NCBI RefSeq assembly: GCF_000019225.1
Contig: NC_010995.1
Location: 682,001-746,000, forward strand
Source of the DNA: Cellvibrio japonicus Ueda107
Lineage (GTDB): Bacteria; Pseudomonadota; Gammaproteobacteria; Pseudomonadales; Cellvibrionaceae
Direction of reading: 5' to 3'
Length of the DNA stretch: 64,000 bases
This document shows positions 34,763-45,181 of the stretch, piece after piece; positions within the stretch are counted from its first letter, which is position 1, and every line of letters begins with the position of its first letter. The translations under genes and the position numbers were made by a program. The notes beneath the pieces are model-generated. The model had not been told where the DNA came from. It did no database searches and worked only from the letters and a program-made list of their open reading frames with translations.

Positions 34763-37700
34763 TAACAGAACTCCCAGTAACAAGATCCACAGAGTATGCA
34801 TGGCGCCGCCACCGCTGGATGATTTGATATCAATCGGGGCAGGTGGCTCGGGTATTACGATTTCCACACTGACTGCACCCGGGTCGACAACAGCGCTGTT
34901 TACCAATCCGTCCGCATCGTTGGGGCCACCGTCTTCAATGTTCAACTGCACACAGTAGTAACCGGCAACCAGACCGACTTGCCAGTCATCTGTACCGGGT
35001 GGCGGACAGTAGCCAGGATTCCCGGGTGCTGAGTAAACAGCATTGTTGGCGTTGGCGACAAAGTTGTTCCAACTGCCATCCTGGAATTTGCGATACACCG
35101 CATTGGCCGGGATGGCTGCTTGTTGTGGAATTACCACACGCACACTCTGGCCCGGTGTGGGCAGATCTTGGATAACAAAGTCGAAGATGCCCCCGACGGG
35201 TGTGTAACGACTATCAACAATCAGATTATCAATAGTGCCCAGCTCGTTATCCAGGATTTGAACGCCACCAGAGCCTCCGCCCATCGCATAGAGCCCCAGG
35301 CCACAGCGCACACCCGGATCACATTCGATCAGGTAGGCGTTGGTAATCAGGCCGACCTGCGGCAGTACGTTGGTATCCGGCATGTTGTCCAGGTAGTTGG
35401 GGATGCCATTGCCATTATCGTCACCGGCACCTTCGTCCAGATCACTAATGCCATCGCCATCGGTATCCACGTCCTCGCTCAGGATTGGCAGGTTGGGCAG
35501 GATACGGAAGTAGGTCTGCGCCTGGGTGCTGGCACCACCGGAGTCCGTCACGGTAACAACCACACTGTGGCTGCCGCTCAGTCCGGCGGGGTCAAACACA
35601 CGGGCAGCATCTACCGGGTTGCCATCGGTATCCGGCAGGCCGCGGGTCGCTGACCAGTCGAAGCTGTGAGTGTCGTTCGGGTTGGGATCGGTCACCACCG
35701 CCGTGACGGTCACAGGACCACCGCTGGGGGTGACAATCGTGGTGCTGGCGCCCCCTTGGGTAATTTTCAGTTGTACCGTTGGCGCGACATTACCTTCGCG
35801 AATGCTGATCACATGGCGGTTAGCTGCACCCTGGTTGATACCGCTACCCAGGCCTACCACCAGCTGGCGATCACCCAGGCCACTCAAGGCATGGATCGTG
35901 ACCGGAACACTGATTTGGGTCTGGCCTTTCTGGGTGAAGACCACGCTGCCGTCCACCAGGTCGTGTTCATCGCCCGTCGCGGTACTGTTGCTGGTATCGA
36001 TCACATAGGGCACTTCAAACGGATAGCTGGGGGCATTGCCGTTGAGGATCACACGGAATTCCACCTGGCTGTCGCGAATAGCTACTTGCGATTTGCTCAG
36101 GGATACCAGCGGATGCAGGTTAATCACTTGCGTAGCAGTAGCTGTTTTGCCCTGTGAGTTGCTGGTGGTCCAGGTCAACTCATGGCGACCTGGCGACAAC
36201 AGCAACACATTGTTGGCGTTCAGGCCCTGCGGATGGGTGGTGCAGCAGCTGTTGCCGTTGACACCATCACTGGCCAGGGCCGCCAGGGCCTGGGCAACGG
36301 TTTCGTCGCTGGCTCCGGCTTGCAGGCTCAACAGTTGACGCAAGCTGATCGGGGTGTAGAGCGCGGTAGCGTTCACTTGAATATCCGCTGGTGCAGTCAG
36401 GACGGGCTGGGTTGGATCAACCACTTGCACCACTTCCAGGTTGAAGGCGGCCAGGCTGGCACTCAGGGCACCATCAGACACACTGATCACAATACCGATC
36501 GTTGTTCCTACATCAGCCCCGGTGGGAGTGCCGCTCAATTCACCGGTTGTGGTGTTGAAGCTGGCCCAGCCTGGCTTGTTGGCAATGCTGAAGGTCAGGG
36601 TATCGCCCACATCAATATCACTGGCGGTTGGGCTAAAGCTGTAAACCGTATCCTGGTTCACGCTGGTGCCTGGTGTACCACTGATGGTTGGTGCATCGTT
36701 CACATTCACCACGGTCAGGTTGAAGGCGGGCAAGCTGGCACTTTCATCACCATCGCTCACGCTGATCACAATACCGTTGGTGGTACCCACATCGGCATTA
36801 GTTGGTGTACCGCTCAACTCACCGGTCGCGTTGTTGAAGCTGGCCCAAGAGGGTTTGTTCACAATGCTGAAGGTCAGGGTATCGCCATCCGCATCGCTGG
36901 CCGTCGGGATAAAGCTATAGGCAGCATCTTGGCCCACACTGGTGGCCGGTGTACCGCTAATGGTCGGTACATCGTTCACATTCACCACGGTCAGGTTGAA
37001 GGCAGGCAAGCTGGCACTGTCGTCACCATCGCTCACACTGATCACAATACCGCTGGTGGTGCCGACATCATCATTGCCTGGTGTGCCGCTCAATTCACCG
37101 GTAGCGGTATTGAAGCTGGCCCAGCTTGGCATGTTGGCAATGCTGAAGCTGAGGCTATCACCCACATCGATATCACTGGCCGTCGGCGTAAAGCTGTAAG
37201 CCGCCCCCTGGTTCACGCTGGTGGCGGGGGTACCGCTGATGGTCGGTGCATCGTTCACATTCACCACAGTCAGGCTGAAGGCTGGCAGGCTGGCACTGGC
37301 TGAGCCATCGCTGACGCTGATCACAATACCGCTGGTGGTGCCGACATCATCATTGCCTGGTGTGCCACTCAATTCACCGGTAGCGGTATTGAAGCTGGCC
37401 CAGCTTGGCATGTTGGCAATGCTGAAGCTGAGGCTATCGCCCACATCAATATCACTGGCCGTCGGCGTAAAGCTGTAAGCCGCCCCCTGGTTCACGCTGG
37501 TGGCGGGGGTACCGCTGATGGTGGGTGCATCGTTCACATTCACCACAGTCAGGCTGAAGGCGGGCAGGCTGGCACTGGCTGAGCCATCGCTGACGCTGAT
37601 GACGATACCGCTGGTGGTGCCGACATCATCATTGCCTGGTGTGCCGCTCAACTCACCGGTAGCGGTATTGAAGCTGGCCCAGCTTGGCATGTTGGCAATG

Positions 37701-40700
37701 CTGAAGCTGAGGCTATCACCCACATCGATATCGCTGGCCGTCGGCGTAAAGCTGTAAGCCGCCCCCTGGTTCACGCTGGTGGCGGGGGTACCGCTGATGG
37801 TGGGTGCATCGTTCACATTCATCACGGTCAGGTTGAAGGCGGGCAGGCTGGCGCTGGCCAATCCGTCACTGACGCTGATGACGATACCGTTGGTAGTACC
37901 TACATCGGCATTGGTCGGGGTGCCGGTCAGGGCTCCTGTAGCGGTATCAAATGCAGCCCAGCTGGGTTGGTTCGCAATGCTGAACGTCAGTGTATTGCCA
38001 TCAGCATCGCTGGCGCTGGGGATAAAGTTATAGGCCTCGTCCTGGTTCACACTGGTAGCGGGGGTACCACTGATCACGGGTGCTTCGTTAACGGATACCA
38101 CCGTCACCGTTGCGGCTATGGCAAGCGTAGCGGTATCCACACCACCATTAGCCGTGCCGCCGTCATCCTGGAGTGACGTAATGGTCACTACGCGGTTCTG
38201 TGTGCCCGGGTTATTGCTGGTATTGCGATAGGTGATGCCATCAACCAGTGTTGCGAGTGCTGCTGTGGTAATACCCGCCGGTTTAGCCAGGGTGACACTT
38301 GCCGTTGTGCCGGTTACCGATACTGTCACGTTCACTGCATTGGTTATGGTTGTCAGCGCATTACCATGGAGCAGTGCCACATCCGAGCCATCAAGGCCCA
38401 GGATTTCCGCGCTGCCATTACTCAGGTTGGTTAAAGTCAAGGTCAGGCCTATAAGGCTCTGGCCTGCTTCAACCGTCGTCGCCGTGGCTCCGCTGAACAG
38501 GCTGACTGCCGCACCGCCCTCGGTGAAGGTGGGTGTGGCACCTGTCGCTGTTAAAGAGGGCGCATCGTTCACTTCGGTGATGGTCAGGCTGGCCGTTTCC
38601 GTGACACTGCCACCAGCGCCATCGTCCAGCGTGATGTCAAGGCTGACGCTGGTGCCCGGGTCTTCACTGGTAGAGCTGTAGGTGACTTGCTGAAGTACCC
38701 GATTAACGTCCGTGGTGGTCGGCGTCTCACCATTGGCATTGGTGAAGATAATGGTCAACTGGCCTGCCGTGCTAGTATCAAAGCTGGCAATATTTTGACC
38801 GTTTTTCAGCAGGTTGCCGCCTGCCAGGCTGAGGCCATTGCCATCGTGGAAGCCAAGGCTATCAGTAGCCAGGGCGCCGCCATTGCGGGCAATCACAATG
38901 GCGGCACCGTCGTAATCACCATTGCCACCGTTGAGCAGGTCGAGTTCGGTGTCGCTCACCGTGATGTCACTGTCGATCACTATGGCACTGCCATTTTCCA
39001 CATAGGTACCACCGCCGTTGACATTGCCCAGCACGGGTGGGTTATTGGACTCTACTGCACCTATATCCACAATGTTGCTGATGCGCTTGTTGCCATTGGC
39101 ATCAACCGGTAAGGGTTCGGCTGTATCGTTATTGCCATTCAGGTCGTAAGTGTCCACGGGCAGGTCGGCATTGCTGCCGGCATCCAGCAAGGCACTGCCG
39201 GGTTGCGGCAGGTGGGTTTGCGCGTTGCCGCCATTGTTGTAGGTAAGGTCGCCCAGCAGCAGGCTGCCCGTACCTTGATTGTTCAGGTTGTTGGTATCAA
39301 CCGTCACTGTCGCCGCGGTACCGAAGAAGTTGTTGATGCCAGTCTCTATAGTGCCGCTAACATCGTCAGCCGATCCACCGGTTGCCAGGGGGGAGCCACT
39401 GGCGCCAGCGGTCGCACCGGTACCGGCGGTATTACCGGCAACCACGGTGTTGATGAAGGCCTCGGTACCGTTAGCCGAGACACCGCCACCGGCGTGACCT
39501 GCCGCGTTGCCCGCGATGGTGGAGTTATAGACGTTGGCAGTACCGGAGCTGACCTGCAGGCCGCCACCGTCTGAATTGGTGCCCCTTGCGGTATTACCAC
39601 TGACGGTAGTGTTAACCATCGTGAGACCGGGCCCGGCATATTGGATACCGCCACCATTGTCATCGGAGGTATTGCCACTGACGGTACTGTTGATCAGGTT
39701 CAGCGTACTGCCGCCGACAATGCGTATGCCTCCACCAAAGCTGCCGCTGGTGTTGTTGCTGATCGTGGAGTTAATGATGGTCAGCATGACATTGCTGCCG
39801 TAGATACCGCCACCACCGATGCCAGGTTCATTGTTGTTGGTAATGACCGAATCGCGCAGGGTCAGGCTGGTGTTAAAGCCGATAGCAAGACCCGCACCGG
39901 CGACATCGTTACCATCGCGCAAGGTCAGGCCAGTGAGCTCAATATTGCTCAGCCCTGTGTCGACAGACATGACCCGACTGGCATTGTTGGCAGAGAGGGT
40001 GACATCAGGACGACCGTCACCATCCAGGTCCCCCTGTATCTTAAGGCCGCTGCGGGTAATGTTCAGTTGGCCGCCATCCAGGGTGATAGTGCCGCCCTGG
40101 TTACCGGCGGTGGCGCTATCCAGATCAAAGGTGATGGTGTCTTCAGCGCGCGCCCAGTACAGGGCCTCGCGGATACTCAGTCCATCACCGTCAGCCTGGT
40201 CGGCTGCATAGCTGGCGCCAATACTGGCATCGTCGCCGGTATCCAGGTTGGAGGTGACACGCAGTACGGAGTTGCCAATCGTGATAGCAATGGTGTCGCT
40301 GTCACTGTTGCCGACCGCATCGGTAGAGTCGATGGTGAGTGTTGCACTGCCGGCATTGCCAGGCTGGTAAATCAGGCCGTTCAGCGCCGTATTGATATCC
40401 GATGCCGTACCGGTCAGGGTGATACTGGCGGTGCCATTGCCAAGGATACCGGCGCCGCCTGTGGTAATGGCGGTAAGCGTACCGTTATCGACGGATACCA
40501 CGGTTGTCAGGCTGCCAGCGTCGCTCACACCAATATAGTTACTGCCTTCAAATACGATGGGCTCAACGGTTGTCGTGGTTTGTGCACCTGGCACATTGTT
40601 GACAGGAGCACCTGTGTCTTTGGCGATCGTATTCGTTTGTGTAGCGCTGTTTCCTGCCAGGTCATTCAGCGTCAGGCTAACGGTGAGGGTTCCATCAGCC

Positions 40701-43700
40701 AAACTGCTGGTATCGATGTCGGTAAATTGTTGGGTTGCCGTACTAACATCCAACCCGGAGCCAGTCACTGCCGTACCGCCACCGCTGCTGGTAATGCTGT
40801 AGCTGGCCTTGGTGCCGGTTTCGGCGCCGCTCAGGCTGAAGCTGACGGCGGTTTGGTTGGCTGTCGTCACGTTCGCCTGGTCGAAGGCCACGCTGCCCAG
40901 GGTAGGCGCCGTGGTATCAATGACCACCGTCAGCGCGTCGGAGTAGACGCTGGTGTTACCCGCCACATCGGTCGCGTTGATTTGCAGTTGATGGGTATTT
41001 TCCGCCAGGCCCGATATATCCAGGCTCCAGCTGCCATCGGCATTGGCGGTGGTATTGGTAAGGCCGCCCTCCACGTCAGAGCGGGCATGAACGATTGCAT
41101 TGGCTTCCACCGAGCCGACAGCACCTTGCAGGGTCAGGTCGGTCAGTCTGGTGATGCCATCGGAGTCACTTTCGCCGGTATCCGACGCTGTAGCCAACAC
41201 TGGTGCCGCCGGTTTGGCATGCGCAGTGGTGTCGATGGTAATGGTCAATGCCGCCGAGGCCACAGACACATTGCCTGCCGCATCGGTAGCGGTGGCAGTC
41301 AGGTCGTGGTCGCCTTCACTGAGTGCGCTGGTAGTGATACTCCAGTTGCCGCCCGTTGCGGTTGTTGTACCCAGAACCGTACTGCCGTCGGTATCGTACA
41401 GAGTCACTGTACTGCCCGCTTCGGCGGTACCGGTGATGGTGGGTGTTGTGTTGTTGGTGATGTTATCCGTATTGCTGCTACCCGATTCAGAAGCTGCATC
41501 CAAAACCGGTGTAGAGGGTGCATCGGGCAGTTCGGTATCGACCGCCATGGTCAGTTGGGTTGCTGCCGTGTTGTCGTTGCCTGCTGCGTCGGTGAAGGTG
41601 GCAGCGTTGACATCAATGGTCGCCGTAGCGGTGCTGTTGTCACTGGGGGTAAAGGTTGCGCTATAGCTGGTACCGCTACCGCTAAAGCCCGACAGGGTGC
41701 CACCGGTGACGGTGACATCGCCTGCAGCAAAATCACTGCTGGCTTCACTGAGGGTGAGGGTCAGGGTAGCGGTTTCACCGGCTTTCAGGCTGGCTTTATC
41801 GCTGCCGATAGTGATGGTGGGGGAGATGTCATCAACAATCGTTATGGTAAATGCCTTGTCAAAAACACCAGCAAAACTGTCAGTTGTGCGAATAAGCACA
41901 CTGTAAGTACCCGCTGCCAAGGTCGATGAATCATTGGCACGCAATGAAGAACCACTGATATTAAAACTGCCATTATCGGTATCACCAGCGCCAGTGGCGA
42001 AGCTGTAGGTGAAGGTGGTATCTGCATCCGGGTCAACAGAGCCCAACACCCCTACCTCCGCATCGGCACCACCGCTTTGGTTAACGTTACTGTTGCTCAG
42101 TGTGATATCGGTTGGTGCTGTGTTGGCCACCGCCGTGTAAATCGAGGTTGCGGTTTGAGTGCCGCCATTGCCATCGTTGGCTGTGACTTCCACGCGCAGG
42201 TATTTATGGGCATCGCTGGTGGTGAGGGTATAGCTGGCACTGGTGGCGCCAGCGATCAGGGTCAGATTGGTGCCGCCGTTGTCATCGGCTCTGTACCACT
42301 GGTAGGTGTAGGTGAGGCTGTCGCCATCGGCATCGGTCCAGGAGCCATCGGTGGTGGACAGCGCATTGCCCACGGTAGCGGTACCGCTGATGCTCGGTGC
42401 CACACTGTTGACCGGCGCTGAGTTGGTGACCTGTGTATAAGCCGAGTTGGCGGCTTGGGTGCCGCCATTGCCGTCGTTGGCCGTGACTTCCACGCGCAGG
42501 TATTTATGGGCATCGCTGGTGGTGAGGGTATAGCTGGCACTGGTGGCGCCAGCGATCAGGGTCAGATTGGTGCCGCCATTATCATCGGCTCTGTACCACT
42601 GGTAGGTGTAGGTGAGGCTGTCGCCATCGGCATCGGTCCAGGAGCCATCGGTGGTGGACAGCGCATTGCCCACGGTAGCGGTACCGCTGATGCTCGGTGC
42701 CACACTGTTGACCGGCGCTGAGTTGGTGACCTGTGTATAAGCCGAGTTGGCGGCTTGGGTGCCGCCATTGCCGTCGTTGGCCGTGACTTCCACGCGCAGG
42801 TATTTATGGGCATCGCTGGTGGTGAGGGTATAGCTGGCACTGGTGGCGCCAGCGATCAGGGTCAGATTGGTGCCGCCATTATCATCGGCTCTGTACCACT
42901 GGTAGGTGTAGGTGAGGCTGTCGCCATCGGCATCGGTCCAGGAGCCATCGGTGGTGGACAGCGCATTGCCCACGGTAGCGGTACCGCTGATGCTCGGTGC
43001 CACACTGTTGACCGGCGCTGAGTTGGTGACCTGTGTATAAGCCGAGTTGGCAGCCTGGGTGCCGCCATTGCCATCGTTGGCCGTGACTTCCACGCGCAGG
43101 TATTTATGGGCATCGCTGGTGGTGAGGGTATAGCTGGCAGTGGTGGCGCCAGCGATCAGGGTCAGATTGGTGCCGCCATTATCATCGGCTCTGTACCACT
43201 GGTAGGTGTAGGTGCGGCTGTCGCCATCGGCATCGGTCCAGGAGCCATCGGTGGTGGACAGCGCATTGCCCACGGTAGCGGTACCGCTGATGCTCGGTGC
43301 CACACTGTTGACCGGCGCTGAGTTGGTAACCTGTGTATAAGCCGAGTTGGCGGCCTGGGTGCCGCCATTGCCATCGTTGGCTGTGACTTCCACGCGCAGG
43401 TATTTATGGGCATCGCTGGTGGTGAGGGTATAGCTGGCACTGGTGGCGCCAGCGATCAGGGTCAGATTGGTGCCGCCACTGTTATCGGCCCTGTACCACT
43501 GGTAGGTATAGGTGAGACTGTCGCCATCGGCATCAGTCCAGGTGCCATTGGTGGTGGACAGTGCATTACCCACAGTAGCGGTACCACTGATGCTTGGCGG
43601 CGTACTGTTTACCGGTGCTGAGTTGGTGATCTGCGTATAGGTTGAGTTGGCAGGTGTGGTACCCCCATTACCATCGTTGGCAGTAACCACAACGCGCAAG

Positions 43701-45166
43701 TATTTATGAGCATCACTGGTAGTCAGGGTGTAGCTGGCGCTGGTTGCACCGCCAATAGCCGCCAGATTGGTGCCACTGTTGTTATCGGCCCGGTACCACT
43801 GGTAGGTGTAGGTGAGGCTGTCGCCATCGGCATCGGTCCAGGTGCCGGTGGTGGTGGACAGCGCATTGCCCACGGTAGCCGTGCCACTGATAGACGGTAA
43901 CACCGTGTTCACTGGCGCTGCGTTGCTCGCGGCAGGCTCAATGGTGAAGCCGCGCAGATTAAAAAAGCCCATATTTTGGGTGCAACTATTGAATGACACC
44001 CGGACTGATGTCAGCGCAATACCCGCCAGATTGACGGGGGTATGAACAGCATCATTACCATAGCCGACTGCAGCCCCACTCAGGGTATCGGATACCGTAG
44101 TGCCATCCGACTGGCGCGTACCTGTCACCGTAACACTGGTACAAGACTCATACATGGTGTAACCACGGGTGACACTGGATAGCGTAAATGCAGAGAGATT
44201 CGCGCCATCTGCCGAAAACTCAATCCAACCACTGTTCTGGCCTGCAGACGCATTTTGAGTAATCAGACTATATCCCGCCCCCCAATTTGGGCCGGAAGAC
44301 AGCACTGCCGCTGGTGACGCAGTTAACACTATCCTGCCATCCTGCGACGTCAGCGGGCCGATACACATGTCGCTATTGCCTCCTGCGCCGTAGCCGGGTG
44401 CAGCGGGCCCCCAGCAGAAACTGAGGCTATTGTAGGCTGTTGGTGCCAGCACGGCCGAGAAATCGCGCAGGCTTTTTTCCGAGAATGCCAGCCCGGTTTC
44501 GATATGACCGCGCTGGATTTCCAGCTCCCAGTCACCACCTTGTTCTGTATTACCGGTCTTATTGGTGGATGCGGCAACGTCCAGATGGGTATTGTTGCGA
44601 AGAATCTCCAGCAGTTCATCACCTTTTTCACTGCTGGCCAGATCGCAACCGTAAAGCAGTAGATCTGCCCCCTCCACCAAGGCACCCTGCAGTGCCGCAA
44701 AGGTTTCTACCTCTTGCTTTAACATGGCCGCATCGACACGGCTGCTGCCCAGATGCAGCACACCATCTTCGGCATGCGACACAATATGCAGCGCAGTCAG
44801 GTTTTTATAATCCGCCAGTATTGCCGTTAACTGAGAGAGACCAGACGCAGAAGAATCTATTTCAACAATATCAATGCCTGGTTTTACTCCTCGGTAAAAC
44901 ACCTGTTTATCCGCCACCGCTGCATCAATAATCACCAGTTCTTTTACTGGCGATGCATTGATAATATCCAATTCGCCTGTGACAACAGTGGCAGCCTCGT
45001 GCAAAATGCGTGTTGCTGCCATATTGACAGCAGTAATGTCAGAGGATCTGTTGATACTCGCACTCAGGTAAGAACGTTGATATCCCATTGACGATTGCGC
45101 AGGCATGCCATAAAACCCAAGCGGCAAAAGCAGTGACGATAAGCCTGTTAGTAGTTTGTTAGCCAT
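34124..45166 (-). CDS. Giant DUF4347 repeat surface protein with GlyGly-CTERM-like signal and C-terminal barrel
   Basis: 3680 residues from the ATG at 45166; an in-frame GTG at 45181 directly follows the sulfotransferase stop. Order: signal peptide (1-~27); DUF4347 (~55-215, HIVSHAEDGVLHLG, LLLYGCDLASSEKGDELL); unassigned sandwich (~230-405); six 100-residue repeats (~412-1012); cadherin- and Bap-like Ig domains (to ~1420 and beyond); CSLREA-type motif (GDGLSIREALYWA) and right-handed beta-helix (~1632-1945); more cadherin-like units; six 93-residue putative-Ig (He_PIG) repeats (~2362-2915); Asp-rich calcium motif (DVDTDGDGISD, ~3230); choice-of-anchor-like region; GGGAM + hydrophobic + RK tail (~3443-3470); then a second signal peptide and an outer-membrane barrel to the C-terminus. 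A long adhesin-like surface protein is the best reading. Confidence 0.88.
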   Translation of the reverse strand: MANKLLTGLSSLLLPLGFYGMPAQSSMGYQRSYLSASINRSSDITAVNMAATRILHEAATVVTGELDIINASPVKELVIIDAAVADKQVFYRGVKPGIDIVEIDSSASGLSQLTAILADYKNLTALHIVSHAEDGVLHLGSSRVDAAMLKQEVETFAALQGALVEGADLLLYGCDLASSEKGDELLEILRNNTHLDVAASTNKTGNTEQGGDWELEIQRGHIETGLAFSEKSLRDFSAVLAPTAYNSLSFCWGPAAPGYGAGGNSDMCIGPLTSQDGRIVLTASPAAVLSSGPNWGAGYSLITQNASAGQNSGWIEFSADGANLSAFTLSSVTRGYTMYESCTSVTVTGTRQSDGTTVSDTLSGAAVGYGNDAVHTPVNLAGIALTSVRVSFNSCTQNMGFFNLRGFTIEPAASNAAPVNTVLPSISGTATVGNALSTTTGTWTDADGDSLTYTYQWYRADNNSGTNLAAIGGATSASYTLTTSDAHKYLRVVVTANDGNGGTTPANSTYTQITNSAPVNSTPPSISGTATVGNALSTTNGTWTDADGDSLTYTYQWYRADNSGGTNLTLIAGATSASYTLTTSDAHKYLRVEVTANDGNGGTQAANSAYTQVTNSAPVNSVAPSISGTATVGNALSTTDGSWTDADGDSRTYTYQWYRADDNGGTNLTLIAGATTASYTLTTSDAHKYLRVEVTANDGNGGTQAANSAYTQVTNSAPVNSVAPSISGTATVGNALSTTDGSWTDADGDSLTYTYQWYRADDNGGTNLTLIAGATSASYTLTTSDAHKYLRVEVTANDGNGGTQAANSAYTQVTNSAPVNSVAPSISGTATVGNALSTTDGSWTDADGDSLTYTYQWYRADDNGGTNLTLIAGATSASYTLTTSDAHKYLRVEVTANDGNGGTQAANSAYTQVTNSAPVNSVAPSISGTATVGNALSTTDGSWTDADGDSLTYTYQWYRADDNGGTNLTLIAGATSASYTLTTSDAHKYLRVEVTANDGNGGTQTATSIYTAVANTAPTDITLSNSNVNQSGGADAEVGVLGSVDPDADTTFTYSFATGAGDTDNGSFNISGSSLRANDSSTLAAGTYSVLIRTTDSFAGVFDKAFTITIVDDISPTITIGSDKASLKAGETATLTLTLSEASSDFAAGDVTVTGGTLSGFSGSGTSYSATFTPSDNSTATATIDVNAATFTDAAGNDNTAATQLTMAVDTELPDAPSTPVLDAASESGSSNTDNITNNTTPTITGTAEAGSTVTLYDTDGSTVLGTTTATGGNWSITTSALSEGDHDLTATATDAAGNVSVASAALTITIDTTAHAKPAAPVLATASDTGESDSDGITRLTDLTLQGAVGSVEANAIVHARSDVEGGLTNTTANADGSWSLDISGLAENTHQLQINATDVAGNTSVYSDALTVVIDTTAPTLGSVAFDQANVTTANQTAVSFSLSGAETGTKASYSITSSGGGTAVTGSGLDVSTATQQFTDIDTSSLADGTLTVSLTLNDLAGNSATQTNTIAKDTGAPVNNVPGAQTTTTVEPIVFEGSNYIGVSDAGSLTTVVSVDNGTLTAITTGGAGILGNGTASITLTGTASDINTALNGLIYQPGNAGSATLTIDSTDAVGNSDSDTIAITIGNSVLRVTSNLDTGDDASIGASYAADQADGDGLSIREALYWARAEDTITFDLDSATAGNQGGTITLDGGQLNITRSGLKIQGDLDGDGRPDVTLSANNASRVMSVDTGLSNIELTGLTLRDGNDVAGAGLAIGFNTSLTLRDSVITNNNEPGIGGGGIYGSNVMLTIINSTISNNTSGSFGGGIRIVGGSTLNLINSTVSGNTSDDNGGGIQYAGPGLTMVNTTVSGNTARGTNSDGGGLQVSSGTANVYNSTIAGNAAGHAGGGVSANGTEAFINTVVAGNTAGTGATAGASGSPLATGGSADDVSGTIETGINNFFGTAATVTVDTNNLNNQGTGSLLLGDLTYNNGGNAQTHLPQPGSALLDAGSNADLPVDTYDLNGNNDTAEPLPVDANGNKRISNIVDIGAVESNNPPVLGNVNGGGTYVENGSAIVIDSDITVSDTELDLLNGGNGDYDGAAIVIARNGGALATDSLGFHDGNGLSLAGGNLLKNGQNIASFDTSTAGQLTIIFTNANGETPTTTDVNRVLQQVTYSSTSEDPGTSVSLDITLDDGAGGSVTETASLTITEVNDAPSLTATGATPTFTEGGAAVSLFSGATATTVEAGQSLIGLTLTLTNLSNGSAEILGLDGSDVALLHGNALTTITNAVNVTVSVTGTTASVTLAKPAGITTAALATLVDGITYRNTSNNPGTQNRVVTITSLQDDGGTANGGVDTATLAIAATVTVVSVNEAPVISGTPATSVNQDEAYNFIPSASDADGNTLTFSIANQPSWAAFDTATGALTGTPTNADVGTTNGIVISVSDGLASASLPAFNLTVMNVNDAPTISGTPATSVNQGAAYSFTPTASDIDVGDSLSFSIANMPSWASFNTATGELSGTPGNDDVGTTSGIVISVSDGSASASLPAFSLTVVNVNDAPTISGTPATSVNQGAAYSFTPTASDIDVGDSLSFSIANMPSWASFNTATGELSGTPGNDDVGTTSGIVISVSDGSASASLPAFSLTVVNVNDAPTISGTPATSVNQGAAYSFTPTASDIDVGDSLSFSIANMPSWASFNTATGELSGTPGNDDVGTTSGIVISVSDGDDSASLPAFNLTVVNVNDVPTISGTPATSVGQDAAYSFIPTASDADGDTLTFSIVNKPSWASFNNATGELSGTPTNADVGTTNGIVISVSDGDESASLPAFNLTVVNVNDAPTISGTPGTSVNQDTVYSFSPTASDIDVGDTLTFSIANKPGWASFNTTTGELSGTPTGADVGTTIGIVISVSDGALSASLAAFNLEVVQVVDPTQPVLTAPADIQVNATALYTPISLRQLLSLQAGASDETVAQALAALASDGVNGNSCCTTHPQGLNANNVLLLSPGRHELTWTTSNSQGKTATATQVINLHPLVSLSKSQVAIRDSQVEFRVILNGNAPSYPFEVPYVIDTSNSTATGDEHDLVDGSVVFTQKGQTQISVPVTIHALSGLGDRQLVVGLGSGINQGAANRHVISIREGNVAPTVQLKITQGGASTTIVTPSGGPVTVTAVVTDPNPNDTHSFDWSATRGLPDTDGNPVDAARVFDPAGLSGSHSVVVTVTDSGGASTQAQTYFRILPNLPILSEDVDTDGDGISDLDEGAGDDNGNGIPNYLDNMPDTNVLPQVGLITNAYLIECDPGVRCGLGLYAMGGGSGGVQILDNELGTIDNLIVDSRYTPVGGIFDFVIQDLPTPGQSVRVVIPQQAAIPANAVYRKFQDGSWNNFVANANNAVYSAPGNPGYCPPPGTDDWQVGLVAGYYCVQLNIEDGGPNDADGLVNSAVVDPGAVSVEIVIPEPPAPIDIKSSSGGGAMHTLWILLLGVLLMTRKVSTKTLVVLALLVSAMTSQAAQDKPFYVRADIYDVNSTVTKQDFRQALEDAGYEVTLNRYDTDRTGYQISVGYQWDQHWFSEAGYLDLNKVRVNLTLAGDTNLDEFTRDFAAKYPISAQGFTLVQGLKVNLIGSINLLGEIGIYLWQSDIDVRNNVLSIDEDEGADPLVGVRLEVPIGDSLGIGVGIRRIYFDQQQADLFSVSGTFRF
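36663..38090 (-). repeat. 279-bp tandem repeats (He_PIG Ig-like units)
   Basis: The period is 279 bases (93 codons). Units at 37221-37499 and 37500-37778 differ at only a few positions, and those at 36942 and 36663 diverge more. Each codes for ISGTPATSVNQ, a Phe/Ser-rich strand and ISVSDG. Six copies occur in all, including flanking diverged ones. Confidence 0.85.
42121..43920 (-). repeat. 300-bp tandem repeats, two copies identical
   Basis: Six units with a 300-base period (100 codons), coding for PSISGTATVGNALSTT, TYTYQWYRAD and TSDAHKYLRV. Units 42421-42720 and 42721-43020 are identical at every base; 42121 and 43021 differ at a few, and 43321 and 43621 more. The near identity points to recent duplication or ongoing conversion. 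Confidence 0.95.
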
Positions 45167-45181
45167 GATGATTTTGCCCAC

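Noticed and set aside
36182..37303. Plus-strand open frame of 373 codons with internal repeats
   Set aside because: The repeats mirror the 279-bp coding repeats on the minus strand; there is no ribosome site or recognisable domain.
39641..41929. Long plus-strand open frame of 762 codons
   Set aside because: It is antisense to the repeat-rich giant gene, has low-complexity Gly/Ala/Val-rich translation with no signal or domain, and arises from the biased codons of the real frame.
36663..43920. Regular repeats considered as a CRISPR array or noncoding satellite
   Set aside because: Periods are 279 and 300 bases, in frame, and code for recognised Ig-like units; there are no short repeats with unique spacers.
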